64,000 bases of DNA from Cristatella mucedo (taxonomy: Eukaryota > Bryozoa > Phylactolaemata > Cristatellidae), in the NCBI GenBank assembly GCA_009760855.2, contig WPIO01000091.1, forward strand, positions 971,001-1,035,000, written 5' to 3'. A program made the position numbers and the translations under genes. The notes under the pieces are model-generated. The model was not told where the DNA came from. It did no database searches and was given only the letters and a program-made list of their open reading frames with translations. Positions 1 to 9,580 of this stretch are shown piece after piece (position 1 is the first letter of the stretch; the number at the start of each line of letters is the position of its first letter).

Positions 1-559
1 GACCGAGCGTTGACGATGACATTGCCGATGAAGCTGAAGTAGGCGATCCGTGCTTGCAGACAAAGTTCGACAGGCTCATAATTTTTATCATTATCTAAAA
101 TAGTCATATTAAAAATGCCCTCAGAGACTGAGTCATCACACAACTACGGTACATCCTGACGTTTTGAAATGCTGCTAAGCTGAATAGAAGCTTGGATCAG
201 TCAGTGTAGGGACTGTAGAGAGAGTTCTCATGTAGAGATTAGAGAGCTTCACTTTAAAGCAAACTTAAGACAATCAATCAACAGTGAGAACTGTTCAGAG
301 AGGATTTATCAACCCCCCCCCCGGGAGCATCTGAAAGTCAAACTTATTGATGTGCCAGGTGCTTTCTCGTTGGGCCGGGTATAGCTCAATGTAAGAGACC
401 CGTATGACTTTCTGCATCAGTATGAGGGAAACCAACAGTAAGGTACAAAACCACATAAAAAAAGAAAAGCACATGCATATAATTGCTCCTTTAGAAAATT
501 GAATAACTATCTGGTCAAGAGCCTCATTAATAGGGACTGTGACAGTCAACAAGCTAATG

Positions 560-561
<2 letters not shown>

Positions 562-637
<76 letters not shown>

Positions 638-641
638 CCCT

Positions 642-711
<70 letters not shown>

Positions 712-787
712 CTCTCTCCTTTCTCAGCTCTTACTCTCTCCCCTTTCTGCCTCTCCTGTTCCTCTCTTCTCTTCTTAGTAATTTCTC

Positions 788-851
<64 letters not shown>

Positions 852-870
852 ACTTCTCTCAGTCGCTCTT
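562..870. repeat. Long (CT)n microsatellite
   Basis: Two blocks of almost pure CT dinucleotides (about 562-708 and 788-848) are joined by CT-rich spacer. The first is interrupted once by a C run near 635-644. Serine/leucine frames read through it are artefacts of the repeat. Confidence 0.97.
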
Positions 871-884
871 TTATCATGAAAAAA

Positions 885-934
885 GTAATAATAATAATAG
901 GAAACTTGTATAGCACACTAAGAGAACTAATCTC
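885..934 (-). mobile_element. SINE/LINE tail fragment
   Basis: A reversed copy of the GAGATTAAGTTCTCT-type hairpin tail shared by LINE family A and SINE family 1, preceded by an ATA/ATT-type repeat. No head or coding part is attached. Confidence 0.6.
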
Positions 935-1239
935 TCCTCCCTCACACTCTTCTCTCTCTTTCTCAATCTCTCCTCTTTCTCTTACACACTCCGTGCACTC
1001 CAGCTCTTGCCTGTCGAGGTACTGAGAGGACTCATCACGGGAAAGCATTTCAAAGGTGCACCACAGTGAGCATCAAACCACCACAAAGCATAGCAAGTGC
1101 TGGAGCCGACTGCAAGTGGCATTGCGACATTCGGCGGTGATGGTGTAGGCGGTGTAGGCCAAGTGCTAATAGCTATCCAAAATGCTTCTAGAATATGAAG
1201 AGTTCCTGGCACACTCAACAGTACGTCGTTCTTGCTTGC

Positions 1240-1403
1240 CTTCATCCATGACATCTTATTGTGGAGGTCATCATAAATCTCAAGAATGAATGGGTCGACT
1301 TCTGCAAGGTCCTCATCCTCCTCGACGAAGACATTGCCATCCTCCGAGCAGAGGTACTCGTGCTGGCTGATGCTGCTCACCTTGCGACTCGAAGACTTCC
1401 AGC
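1240..1403 (-). CDS. UNC80: UNC80 exon 17 (GC splice donor proposed)
   Basis: The acceptor is a pyrimidine tract ending TTTTTATAG, with phase 1 entry matching exon 16. The exon encodes 54 codons: a short basic/serine stretch, a strongly acidic segment (EEDEDLAEVD) and then NKMSW near the end. Vertebrate UNC80 has an acidic linker followed by RNMSWLHVMILL at this place, so MSW is the anchor. No GT follows it directly. The best donor is GC (AAG then GCAAGC), giving an exit in phase 0. An ordinary GT donor 15 bases further (exon to 1225) would also keep phase. The next exon should encode the VMILL block and lies outside the window. Confidence 0.65.
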
Positions 1404-1901
1404 CTATAAAAAGCAGAGCTGGCACCCGTCTGCCACATCTACCCGGAGCCCCGAGCGATCCGGTGCTATGCAAAGACTGCTAGCGCATGCGGTTTAAAGG
1501 AAGCCACGTCTCCAACCCGATGCTGCACGGCTGCCAGCACGGTCGCAGCGGACGACATGCGCATGCTTGCTTGCTCGCCACTCTCAGCTGGGCAGCTGAT
1601 CGGCGCCACCTTGTGATCAAACTGTGTCCATTGCGCGGGCGTGCCCTGCCAACACCGGCAACAAACAGCAGCAGCTAGAGGTGCCGTCTGGGCACACCTT
1701 CGTTTTTCTTAAGTTTGATGCTTCGCTTGGCCTTGAGGCTCGGCTGTCCTGCACCAGTCAGTGACGTCTTCTTCACTCGACCCTGCGCTGCGCGAGAGAT
1801 AACTCAAGTTTAGCCATTCTTAAGGCATGTGACACGAGCCCATGGCATATGGCTAGCAAACAAGCATCCGGCGGTCGCTACCGCCGCCGGCTGCGACTTA
1901 C
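1404..1901. other. UNC80: UNC80 intron 16
   Basis: A 498-base intron with a GTAAGT donor. No repeat or conserved element recognised; it is mostly unique, moderately GC-rich sequence. Confidence 0.6.
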
Positions 1902-2033
1902 GCTTGCGGTGCACTGCCGATGCTGTCGCTGCTGCGGCTGTCGCATCCGTGCTGTTGAGTGATGTGGCGCTACCCAGCATGCCCGCGGCGGCGCTAGGCC
2001 CACGGCCGCCGCCCCGCTGACTACGGCCGCTCT
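1902..2033 (-). CDS. UNC80: UNC80 exon 16, low-complexity linker
   Basis: 132 bases between an acceptor ending CCCTGCCTTGCAG and a perfect GTAAGT donor, phase 1 on both sides, agreeing with exons 15 and 17. It encodes about 44 residues rich in Gly, Ser, Ala and Arg and ending in VHRK. This region corresponds to the poorly conserved linker before the NMSW block, so there is no sequence match to confirm it. The support is splice-site quality, phase and position. Confidence 0.62.
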
Positions 2034-4249
2034 CTGCAAGGCAGGGGATCAGATGCGGCTTTGGTGAGAGCCATAAGAACCATTGATGTGAAGCCAGAGC
2101 AAGCACAGAGGAAAAGGAATCGAAGGCTCCTGCTCTCGTGGTCTCGGCCTGAGTCAACCGTGCATTTTTCGTGAGCAACCGTGTTACATTATTAGCTCCT
2201 AGATGGCATAGCATAGACCGAGCTCGTCAATATGTAATCCTTGCTTGAGCAGCAACGGTTACTACACGGGCAGAGGCCACTAGCAGCTGTACCCGAGCAG
2301 CTTACAGCAAGCCTCCCTATAAAAATGTAAGGAAAATGAACCGCGCCAACAGTGAAAACAGTGAACACAGGGAACAGGAAGCTAAGAAAAAAAGCTGCCG
2401 AAAGTCGGGCACTGGTGCATTGCCATTACTGCTTAGGGGCGATGGCTTGGCCAGGCATAGCAGACGTGACTCAATTGGTTGAAGGGACGTGATTCTTTCG
2501 TCACATGGAGGCACCAGGTAGCAGCATGCCCGGCAGACCTAGTCACGGTCAGCATGAGAGCAGCGCATCTCGAAAACAGCAATTTCCGGCCGTCTGCCAC
2601 TTCTTAATGAGATCCCTTGTTGCTTGAACTGCATGCTCCCAACAAGCAGCTACACTTGCACGACCACGGGTAACTGGTGACTGCCTGTGACAAGCCGGGC
2701 ACCGCCAACTCTTCAGTTAGCTGTTCCATTCCTCCGCCCTAAGACCGATAGCAGCAGAAGCTTTTGCTTTGCATGTCCTAGACTGTGGAGCTCACTTCCA
2801 TAATTCTTACGCAAGGACATCTACTCTCCCGCCGCCGACTCTGGTATATCCTTAAAGGAACGTCCTGTGCTGCCGCTTCCATGCTACTCACTACCTCAAC
2901 TGCTCTCCTGTCTCAGCTTTGCTTCTCACTTTCTTTTTGTTGCGTGAGATGAAATCTGTTGGCTATCAAATGTGCAGCAAAATCGCTTAGGCTTTAATTG
3001 TGCTCTACAAAACTCTCCTTCGTAACATTCTCCTTCGTAACACCCACAGAGTCTTTATGGTCTTGTGGACTTACAGACAGAGATACATTATAATACGTTA
3101 CCTAGCTCCGTTATGCTATTTTACCTGCCATTACCTAGACTTGAAAGTCACACACCGATCACAGGTATGGAGGTATGCACTACTTGCCACTACTACAGCA
3201 GCACCGGCTAGCGGCACTGATTGGCCCAGCTGGCCTCCCCCAACCAGGCCAGCCGGTCCTGGATGCCAAAAGCTACGCTGGCATTCCCAGACGACGGTAC
3301 TCCAAGAATGCAATGGCCAGCAGTGGCGCTTACGCCTGCTCCGCCCTGCAGCAGCCGGCGCCTGCTCAGGTGGAGGCGAGAGCACGCTGCGCTCGTGCCA
3401 TTTGGAGCCGGCTGCCCCGAATGATGCAGACAAGTGCAGTGAAGGCACGCCAGTAAGACCCCGTGATAGCAGGGTGGGCAGTAGGGACAAGCGAGGGCAG
3501 TGCTGCTCCAAATGTCGAGGCAATCTAGCTGGTTGTTCCCAGGACCGAGTTGCCCCATCATTCAGCCGGGACTGTTGCAGACTGGTGTGTTCGCTTGTAC
3601 ATTTCCGTGAAGAGCTGACCCACACCCCTGGAGGCAGCCTAGCATAACGCACCGTGCCGTGACGGCATGGTACTCAGCTGGCCAGTCAAATGCAGAGCCT
3701 AGCAGCTGACTCAGAGGTCTCGGTAAGGAAGAAGTGAATGTCTGCTGCTGCTGCTGCTGATTGTTGCCCTGTTGCACTACTTGAAACGAGACTTTCTCGA
3801 GAGCATAACCATTCAGGTGCTACTATTCAAATAATTTTGTTGAGCCCTCCTCACCAGTGCCCGTTCCAGTGCCAACCTTTGCTGGCTTGAAATCCACATT
3901 AGGCACAGCACTGACTAAACGTACTTCTACTGTATCCGACTCTATTGGTAGCACTGTCACTGGATCTAGGGTAATTGCTCCAAGCCTTCTGTATCTACGA
4001 TCGGCTCTACGCAGCCAGAATTCACAACCAGACCTGGCATTCGAGCTCAGGCACAGAGATCTTCCATAAACATAGCAGCTGGGGCAGCAGCGAGCAGTAA
4101 GTCTGAACTCGAACTGCCAATGCGATCTGCTGCTACTGCAGCCACCGTTGTCACCGAAGCTGCAGCTGCTAGTGGCGCAGCTTTAGTGGACGTCTCAGCC
4201 CTTCACAGACAGGTCGCTGCTGTCTTTGCGCCGCAGCTGCCGGCTTCAC
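2034..4249. other. UNC80: UNC80 intron 15
   Basis: 2.2 kb. It contains a LINE family B 3' end (about 2735-3105). The open frames at 3131-3652 (minus) and 3857-4069 (plus) have no recognised similarity, and I could not fit either into the exon chain. Confidence 0.6.
2735..3105 (+). mobile_element. LINE family B, 3' end
   Basis: Matches the copies at 27790-28447 and 53360-53740: a decayed reverse-transcriptase C-terminus (SFCFACPRLWSSLP-type motif), then a shared untranslated region ending at a GAGATACATTA tail. Heavily mutated, no intact frame. Confidence 0.75.
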
Positions 4250-4537
4250 CTGTGCCGTCCAGTGTCGGTGACGTCGAGCGAACTCGCTCTGAGTTGAGCG
4301 AGTGTCCCGGACTGATGGGTCCGCCACTCGACAAGGCTGCAGCGTTTCGCGAGGCTCGCGAGTGAGGCCCTTGGAAAGCGGCGTAGGGATGTGCCACGGG
4401 CATGTGCTGATAGGACTCTCTGAGGAAAGCCGTGATCTCCATGAGCAGCAGGCAGGCGATCGATCGGAGGCTCGGTGGGCAGGCGCCGCTGCCAGATGGA
4501 GCAGCGCTTGCCGAAGCGGCCGATCTGTGCAGAGGCA
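4250..4537 (-). CDS. UNC80: UNC80 exon 15 (EITAFLRES block)
   Basis: 288 bases from an acceptor ending TTCTTCTTGTTGCAG to the donor ACAG/GTGAAG, phase 1 to phase 1. It encodes a Ser/Ala/Gly-rich lead-in and then SLRSIACLLLMEITAFLRES, which lines up with the vertebrate ALKMAACQLLLEITTFLRET segment, a helix of the armadillo-like scaffold. The remaining ~55 residues are Ser/Pro-rich and not conserved, as expected for the disordered linker that follows in the family. The frame closes soon after the donor, which supports the exon end. Confidence 0.9.
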
Positions 4538-4980
4538 CTGCAACAAGAAGAACGTCTAGGGACACGCAGAGAGAGTGGAGGTGCTCATTGGCCGCTAGCT
4601 AGGAGGTGACACGGAGGTCGACATTAGAAGACAAAGCAGTCAGGTCGGGCCAGCCCTAAAGCCTGACTTTGAGCACCGATCACAGCAGCTGGGCAGTGTG
4701 GAAGCAGCTCCTATAAGCAAGGCTCAAACGTCATGCAGCTCGAAAGTCGTTGCACTTCTTTGCAACTGCAGCTTTGATTCAACCTTTTCAAAGACTCTGC
4801 AAAGACTCACTGAGCCACAGTGTTGCATGCCAGCAACGATTGCATGCCAGCCTTAGCTTCGCAGTCTATGCAGCCTCCATGCAATGACATTCCTTTGGAG
4901 CCGAATTATGAAAAGCTTTCAAGAGGCAACATATCGATTAACTAGTTTTCGAGTCAACTCTCGCTCACTCTCCTCACTCG

Positions 4981-4985
<5 letters not shown>

Positions 4986-5024
<39 letters not shown>
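4986..5024. repeat. (CT)n microsatellite
   Basis: About 39 bases of CT dinucleotides within a CT-rich stretch. Confidence 0.95.
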
Positions 5025-5029
<5 letters not shown>

Positions 5030-5713
5030 TTCTATCACTTGTCTCTCCCCCTTTCTTCCCTTACCGCTAATGTCATCTCACATTCTGTGTGGGAAGCGAT
5101 GCATATGCAGCAGCAGTCCCCATTTGTTTTTGAGAAGTGCACATCAAATTGCTCACCATTCAGATTTCAAGCATGACATGTCCTGCAGGGAAATGCTAGG
5201 CTGTAGACAAAGAGCACAGCATCTGTGATGGTTTATGAATGTCACAGGCAACCAACCTTTGCTGCAAAAATGAGCTTAAGGAAAAGCATGTTTCGTCTGC
5301 TGCCGCCTAGCTTTGTGCATCGTGTGAAGACAAAAAAATTCCCAGTCATGATAAGATATTGTTATTAGCCACCTACTGTATGCAATTAGTAATCATCCCT
5401 TGTCCAGGAAAGCATAAGAATTATTAAGCATAAGAAATAAGGATTTTGCCAAAGAAGATATTTTTTTAATAATTGCCAATATTTTGCTCCTTCTTGACCC
5501 TAACCGGGCACGATGGAAAAGGCAGAGGTGCCTCTTTAGAATAGTGATCTGTAGTTTTAGAACTAGAGATGATAGTTTCATTAATTGGTATCATCTGGCT
5601 ACCCAGACGACATCTGGATGCTGAACGTTCAATTGGCACGTTGTGTCACAGGCACTGCAGGTCTATGAGCAACTATATGTCCGAGGATGGATGTGTTGTA
5701 AAGGAGGGAATAG

Positions 5714-6012
5714 TGTAATGCCCTTCGATTATGGACAGTGAGCTTGACAGCTGAACCTTGATTATGAACGATGAGCTTTGCAGCTGAATTAGAGCTGAGC
5801 TACTTACAAAGTAGCCGCGATAAGGTGAGACTTATAAGCAGCTATATGTTTAAATTAGGCACGACAGTAATTATGGTCTGACTTATGACCTGGCTATAAT
5901 ATAAGGCTTGTGCATGACCCGCAGTCACTCTCTTGAATCACTGGTCTGCCGGTCGGTGAGCCCTAGTGCTGAGCACAAGCTGCTGTAAGCCTGCCAGCGA
6001 GTCAGCTGGTAT
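5714..6012 (+). mobile_element. Possible LTR next to the pol remnant
   Basis: A purine-rich stretch (AAAGGAGGGAATAG) resembling a polypurine tract directly precedes TGTAATG, a common LTR start. The segment then runs about 300 bases to TCTGTTATGAATTC. No second copy or target duplication was found, so the ends are approximate. It lies just 5' of the pol remnant on the same strand. Confidence 0.35.
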
Positions 6013-6279
6013 CTGTTATGAATTCACCTGTGGCTATCAGCCGTACCATACATGCTGATGCTTGTGCTTTTCATACTACGGTATTTTTGCTAGATCTGCT
6101 TGCGGTACATTGAGTGCTGTGTGTATCGCATCGTTGGCATATTGTGAGCTTCGGAATTTAGCACATGGAATGGTTTGTACTGCTACCCGAACTAGTGAGG
6201 GTCGTGCAGTCATAATAGCCGGCCCATAATCACGTTTAATGGGGAAGTAGCTCATTGCCGGTGGGCATGCTGCATGACC

Positions 6280-8450
6280 TGCCGACATCAACATTTCCGA
6301 CAGACTTTTCGGTGGTTTGCCGTGACAGCAAATGGGTCATTAAGTGGCATTGGGCTGCCGGGTTGACTTCTCACATCTTGGTAAACCATGACGAAGCCTA
6401 CCGGCAGGCTGGCCTGTGGAGATCCAAGAATGGATCCAACGCGGCTGGCTGAAGTTCTTCGGCTGCATTGTGAGGGCCTCGTGCCGCTAATGGCAGTGTT
6501 CCAGGGCAATAAAGACAAAGTTAGGCCTTTGTTAGACTACGGTGAGTTAAACCAATATGTGTCCAGCCACAGTGCCAACGGTGACATTTGCATCGAAAGC
6601 TACAAGAGAGAGGCTCCACATGAGAAGCATTGTCAGCATTGTCGACCTTCGAAAAGCTCCATGCCGACACTAACCTGTGGAAATACCAAATTCTTGCCTA
6701 CCAGGGTTTGTAGATGTTTGTAAAAGGATAAGTTTTGGATTAAACGTAGCACCTAAGCTAATGACCACTGTGCTAAATAAGATATTTTCTATGGACCCAG
6801 GGGTTTGACTGACTTGTGAACGATATAATCGCAAACAGAAACATTGTCACGAATGAATCGCTCTCCTACGACAGAATCACGTTATCGCTCTCCTGCGACA
6901 GATTGGGCTTAAAGCTAAGACCCCCCCCCCAAGGAAAAATTGGTCGAAGGCCTCATGCTAGATCAATGCCCATGATGGGGTGAAGAAGTGGAGCAGTGAT
7001 ACCTAAGTGATAACAAATTCTTCAGTCAGCGATCCGGAGGCAGCTTTTCTCGTAGTGAGAACAGTTCAGAACAGACCATTTTCCCCTTGCTGAAGGGCTT
7101 CGACCGGCCTGCAGCTATTTGCAGAGAGCCACGAATGAGCTGTCCTGGGATGCCAAGGTTACAGAGGACGTCCGTCGGATGGCACAGGAGATCAGACGAC
7201 TGGTGATAAAAGAGGATCCTGTGCCCGGTGTGTGGAATGTGCCCTCGAGTAAGTTGTAATGCAAGCAGCTTAGAGATATGCACCTGCATGCAAATTAGAG
7301 GGTGGGCTGGAGAATGCTTCATGGCTTAGAAAGTCAGATGGCGTAGTGCATATACACCGAGCTCTATGCTGTCATACTGGGCCTAAATTTAGCCATGGCC
7401 TGGAACCTTTGCCACATCAAGATGTTCAATGACTCTGCCACTGTGCATTCGTGGCTTCGATCTCTTGTAGAATGCGATCAGCCTATCTGAACGAGAGGTT
7501 TGGGTGAGGCTTTATCGTGGGACAATAATCCATGATGTAATTAAGGGATATGACCTTTATTGAGAATAAAGCTGGTGGCTTCGGCCGACAACAAAGGAGC
7601 AAAGGAGACCACTTAACTCGAGTACCACAGCCTTGGCTCAAGCCAATCGCAAATCTCGCAGCAGCTGCTCTAGCACAACAACTAGATCTGCACATTGTCC
7701 ACGGTTTGCATCACCTGGAGGTTGACTGCACGTTGCACCTGGCCAGGCTGTGCTAACCCGGCAATTCCGAAATGCAACACACAGTTAAATCCTAGTAATA
7801 ATAATAATAATGCATTTGATAAAGCGCCCTAAGAGAACTCAAGCTCTTTCTAGGAGCTGTACAACTGCTGCAAAGGAGCCACGATCGAATGGTTAGTGGT
7901 AGCATCCTCAATAAAAAACAAGAATAACATGGTTAGACGTGACATGCATAGAGTCAGCATGCAAATATGGTTAGTGGCAGCATGCACAGTGTCAGCAAAC
8001 ATAAAGGACGAATCACAGGGACCCACTAAATGCAGTCATTAATAGATGCATTTTTAATTTCTTTTTTAATGTAGACAAGTCAGGAGATGTCGAGACACAG
8101 GTCGGAATAGAGTGCCAGGCTTTAGGAGCATACGAACTAAAGGCACGGTTTCCAAATGATTTGAGGCTTGTACGAAGTATAGTTAAACAATGCATGAGTT
8201 GCCGGTCTGTGGATCCAGCACAAGTGTTCTGGAGCCGTGGACTTCTGGATGTAGATGCCAATTGGCACCGCCAGGCAACTGATGTGACCTTCAATGGAGT
8301 CAGGTATCAGACACATGTCGATAGTGTCCCCAGCATGCTTTTCATATGCTGGGCATATCCCCAATGAGAGTGAGATCTCGGTGTCCGATACTTGGAAGAG
8401 ATATTCCGAGAAAGGGGCAACCACGACAACTAACTTTCTAGCTGTTTATT
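6280..8450 (+). pseudogene. Decayed LTR-retrotransposon pol (RT, RNase H, integrase)
   Basis: Several frames joined by frameshifts and stops carry pol motifs in order. A pre-RT WVIKWHW segment lies near 6330. RT motif KDKVRPLLDYGELN lies near 6510-6550, then a VDLRKA-like motif near 6640 and FGLNVAPKLM near 6750. RNase H-like ELYAVILGLNLAMAW and NDSATVHSWL lie at 7350-7460. A DHLTRVPQPWL linker with an integrase HH-type finger lies at 7600-7750. After a LINE insertion (7790-8180) the integrase resumes with CMSCRSVDPAQV and the DVTFNGVRY core near 8185-8310. This order fits Ty3/Gypsy-like elements of animals; I did not determine the clade. No gag and no intact frame are visible. Confidence 0.82.
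7790..8180 (-). mobile_element. LINE family A fragment nested in pol
   Basis: Reversed 3' end of LINE family A: ATT-type repeat, hairpin tail, 3' UTR and the last ~60 codons (the ...FSSYAPKAW region). It is flanked by AGTTAAA on both sides (7783-7789 and 8181-8187), a 7-bp target-site duplication. Without the insert and one repeat, the integrase reading of the host element runs on in one frame. Confidence 0.85.
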
Positions 8451-9459
8451 TTCTGCGCTGTGCTGGGTCGGCAATGCCATGACATGTGAAGTCTTTTGTT
8501 CCTGCCTTCGGGTTATTCTTTGTCTTGTTGTTGTTGCCCTGCTTATTATGCGATGTTTAGATCTTGGGAGCATGTGGTCTAGGTGCAGATCGTCTCTTAG
8601 CTGCAATGCGTTAGCCAGCCTTCGATCAGCTGATGCCATAAGTAGTGGCCGGACAAAGTGGCAGACCAAGGAGGCAACATAACGTAGATTCCTGGATGGG
8701 CTGTCAGGGTCTGCAGGGGAGGCTGAGGAGCAGAGCGATGTCATGGACGTCGACTGCTGAGCTGGAGGCTTGATGGAGAAAGAGTACACGTTTGATCAAG
8801 CCCGCTATAGTGTTTCGTGTCGGTGCTACTAGATAAAAACTAAAAATCCCGATACCACCTGAAAATGATGCTGTACTCACTTTTAACTGCTGCGAACATA
8901 CCAGTTGGAAAAATCACATTCTAAATGAAAGCACGTTCGGCTCAAAAAAAGGAAAGTCAAGGTAAGCCGATCGAATGGCCATATCTTATTTAGCAGCATC
9001 AGACCCCTAGTGACTGTCACTACTACTTGTAGTGAGCAGTAATGGATTGCCTGCTGTGGGACCCAAATCTACAGCCTGGGTCGTGAAGTGGCTATGAGCT
9101 CTATATATATATATATTCAAGATAGAGTTTCGGCAATAACTCAATAAGTTCAGAGCTACATTGTCTTTAGGCAACTTTTTTATCTGCAAAAACTCACCAT
9201 CACCGATGCTCAAGACGCAAAGATCAAAACGATCAGATCCTTAAGAAAGCCAAAATTTGAGGTGCTCATCCCGATCGTTGGGACTAGCAAGGGCAGACCG
9301 AGAGATGCTTAAGTATTTTCAGGAGCCCAGAGAGATGGCCATCTGTCATTTCTACAACTGACCACCTCGATGGAGCATGGACAACGTGATCAGCTTGTAT
9401 AAGGCAGCCATTAATAGAGTGCTGCTGTTTAGAAATGGACTGCTTGAAGTGAAACCTAC

Positions 9460-9580
9460 CTTCGACAAGATAATCCTCCTCAGTGTCATCGAGGCGAAAT
9501 TCGAAGTCTGCAGCAGTGACGACAGTAAATATGTCGAAGCTGTTTTCCTCCAATAATTCCTCCAAGTGCGCACCAATGGC
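9460..9580 (-). CDS. UNC80: UNC80 exon 14 (acidic AIGAHLEEL block)
   Basis: 121 bases with acceptor ATTGTTGTAG and donor GAAG/GTAGGT, phase 0 in and phase 1 out. It starts AIGAHLEELLEEN, matching the vertebrate AIGVRLNELCHGE. It ends in the acidic run RLDDTEEDYLVE, which parallels the vertebrate KEDEEEDFLDD. Its entry phase matches exon 13 and its exit phase matches exon 15. Together with the conserved start this makes the call secure, although the exon is short. Confidence 0.9.

Larger units (their letters stand above)
1..1239. other. Left edge: start of UNC80 intron 17
   Basis: No conserved exon was found here. The stretch holds a long CT microsatellite (562-870), a short reversed SINE/LINE tail (885-934) and otherwise unique sequence. 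The open frame that continues from exon 17 down to about 982 runs past the probable splice donor and has no recognisable similarity, so I treat it as intron. Confidence 0.5.
4538..9459. other. UNC80: UNC80 intron 14
   Basis: 4.9 kb, filled mainly by transposons: a CT microsatellite (4986-5024), an LTR-like segment (about 5714-6012), a decayed LTR-retrotransposon pol (6280-8450) and a LINE family A piece nested in it (7790-8180). The stretch 8450-9459 holds nothing I can identify. Confidence 0.75.

Noticed and set aside
499-879. Serine/leucine-rich frames over 499-879.
   Set aside because: They are translations of the CT microsatellite.
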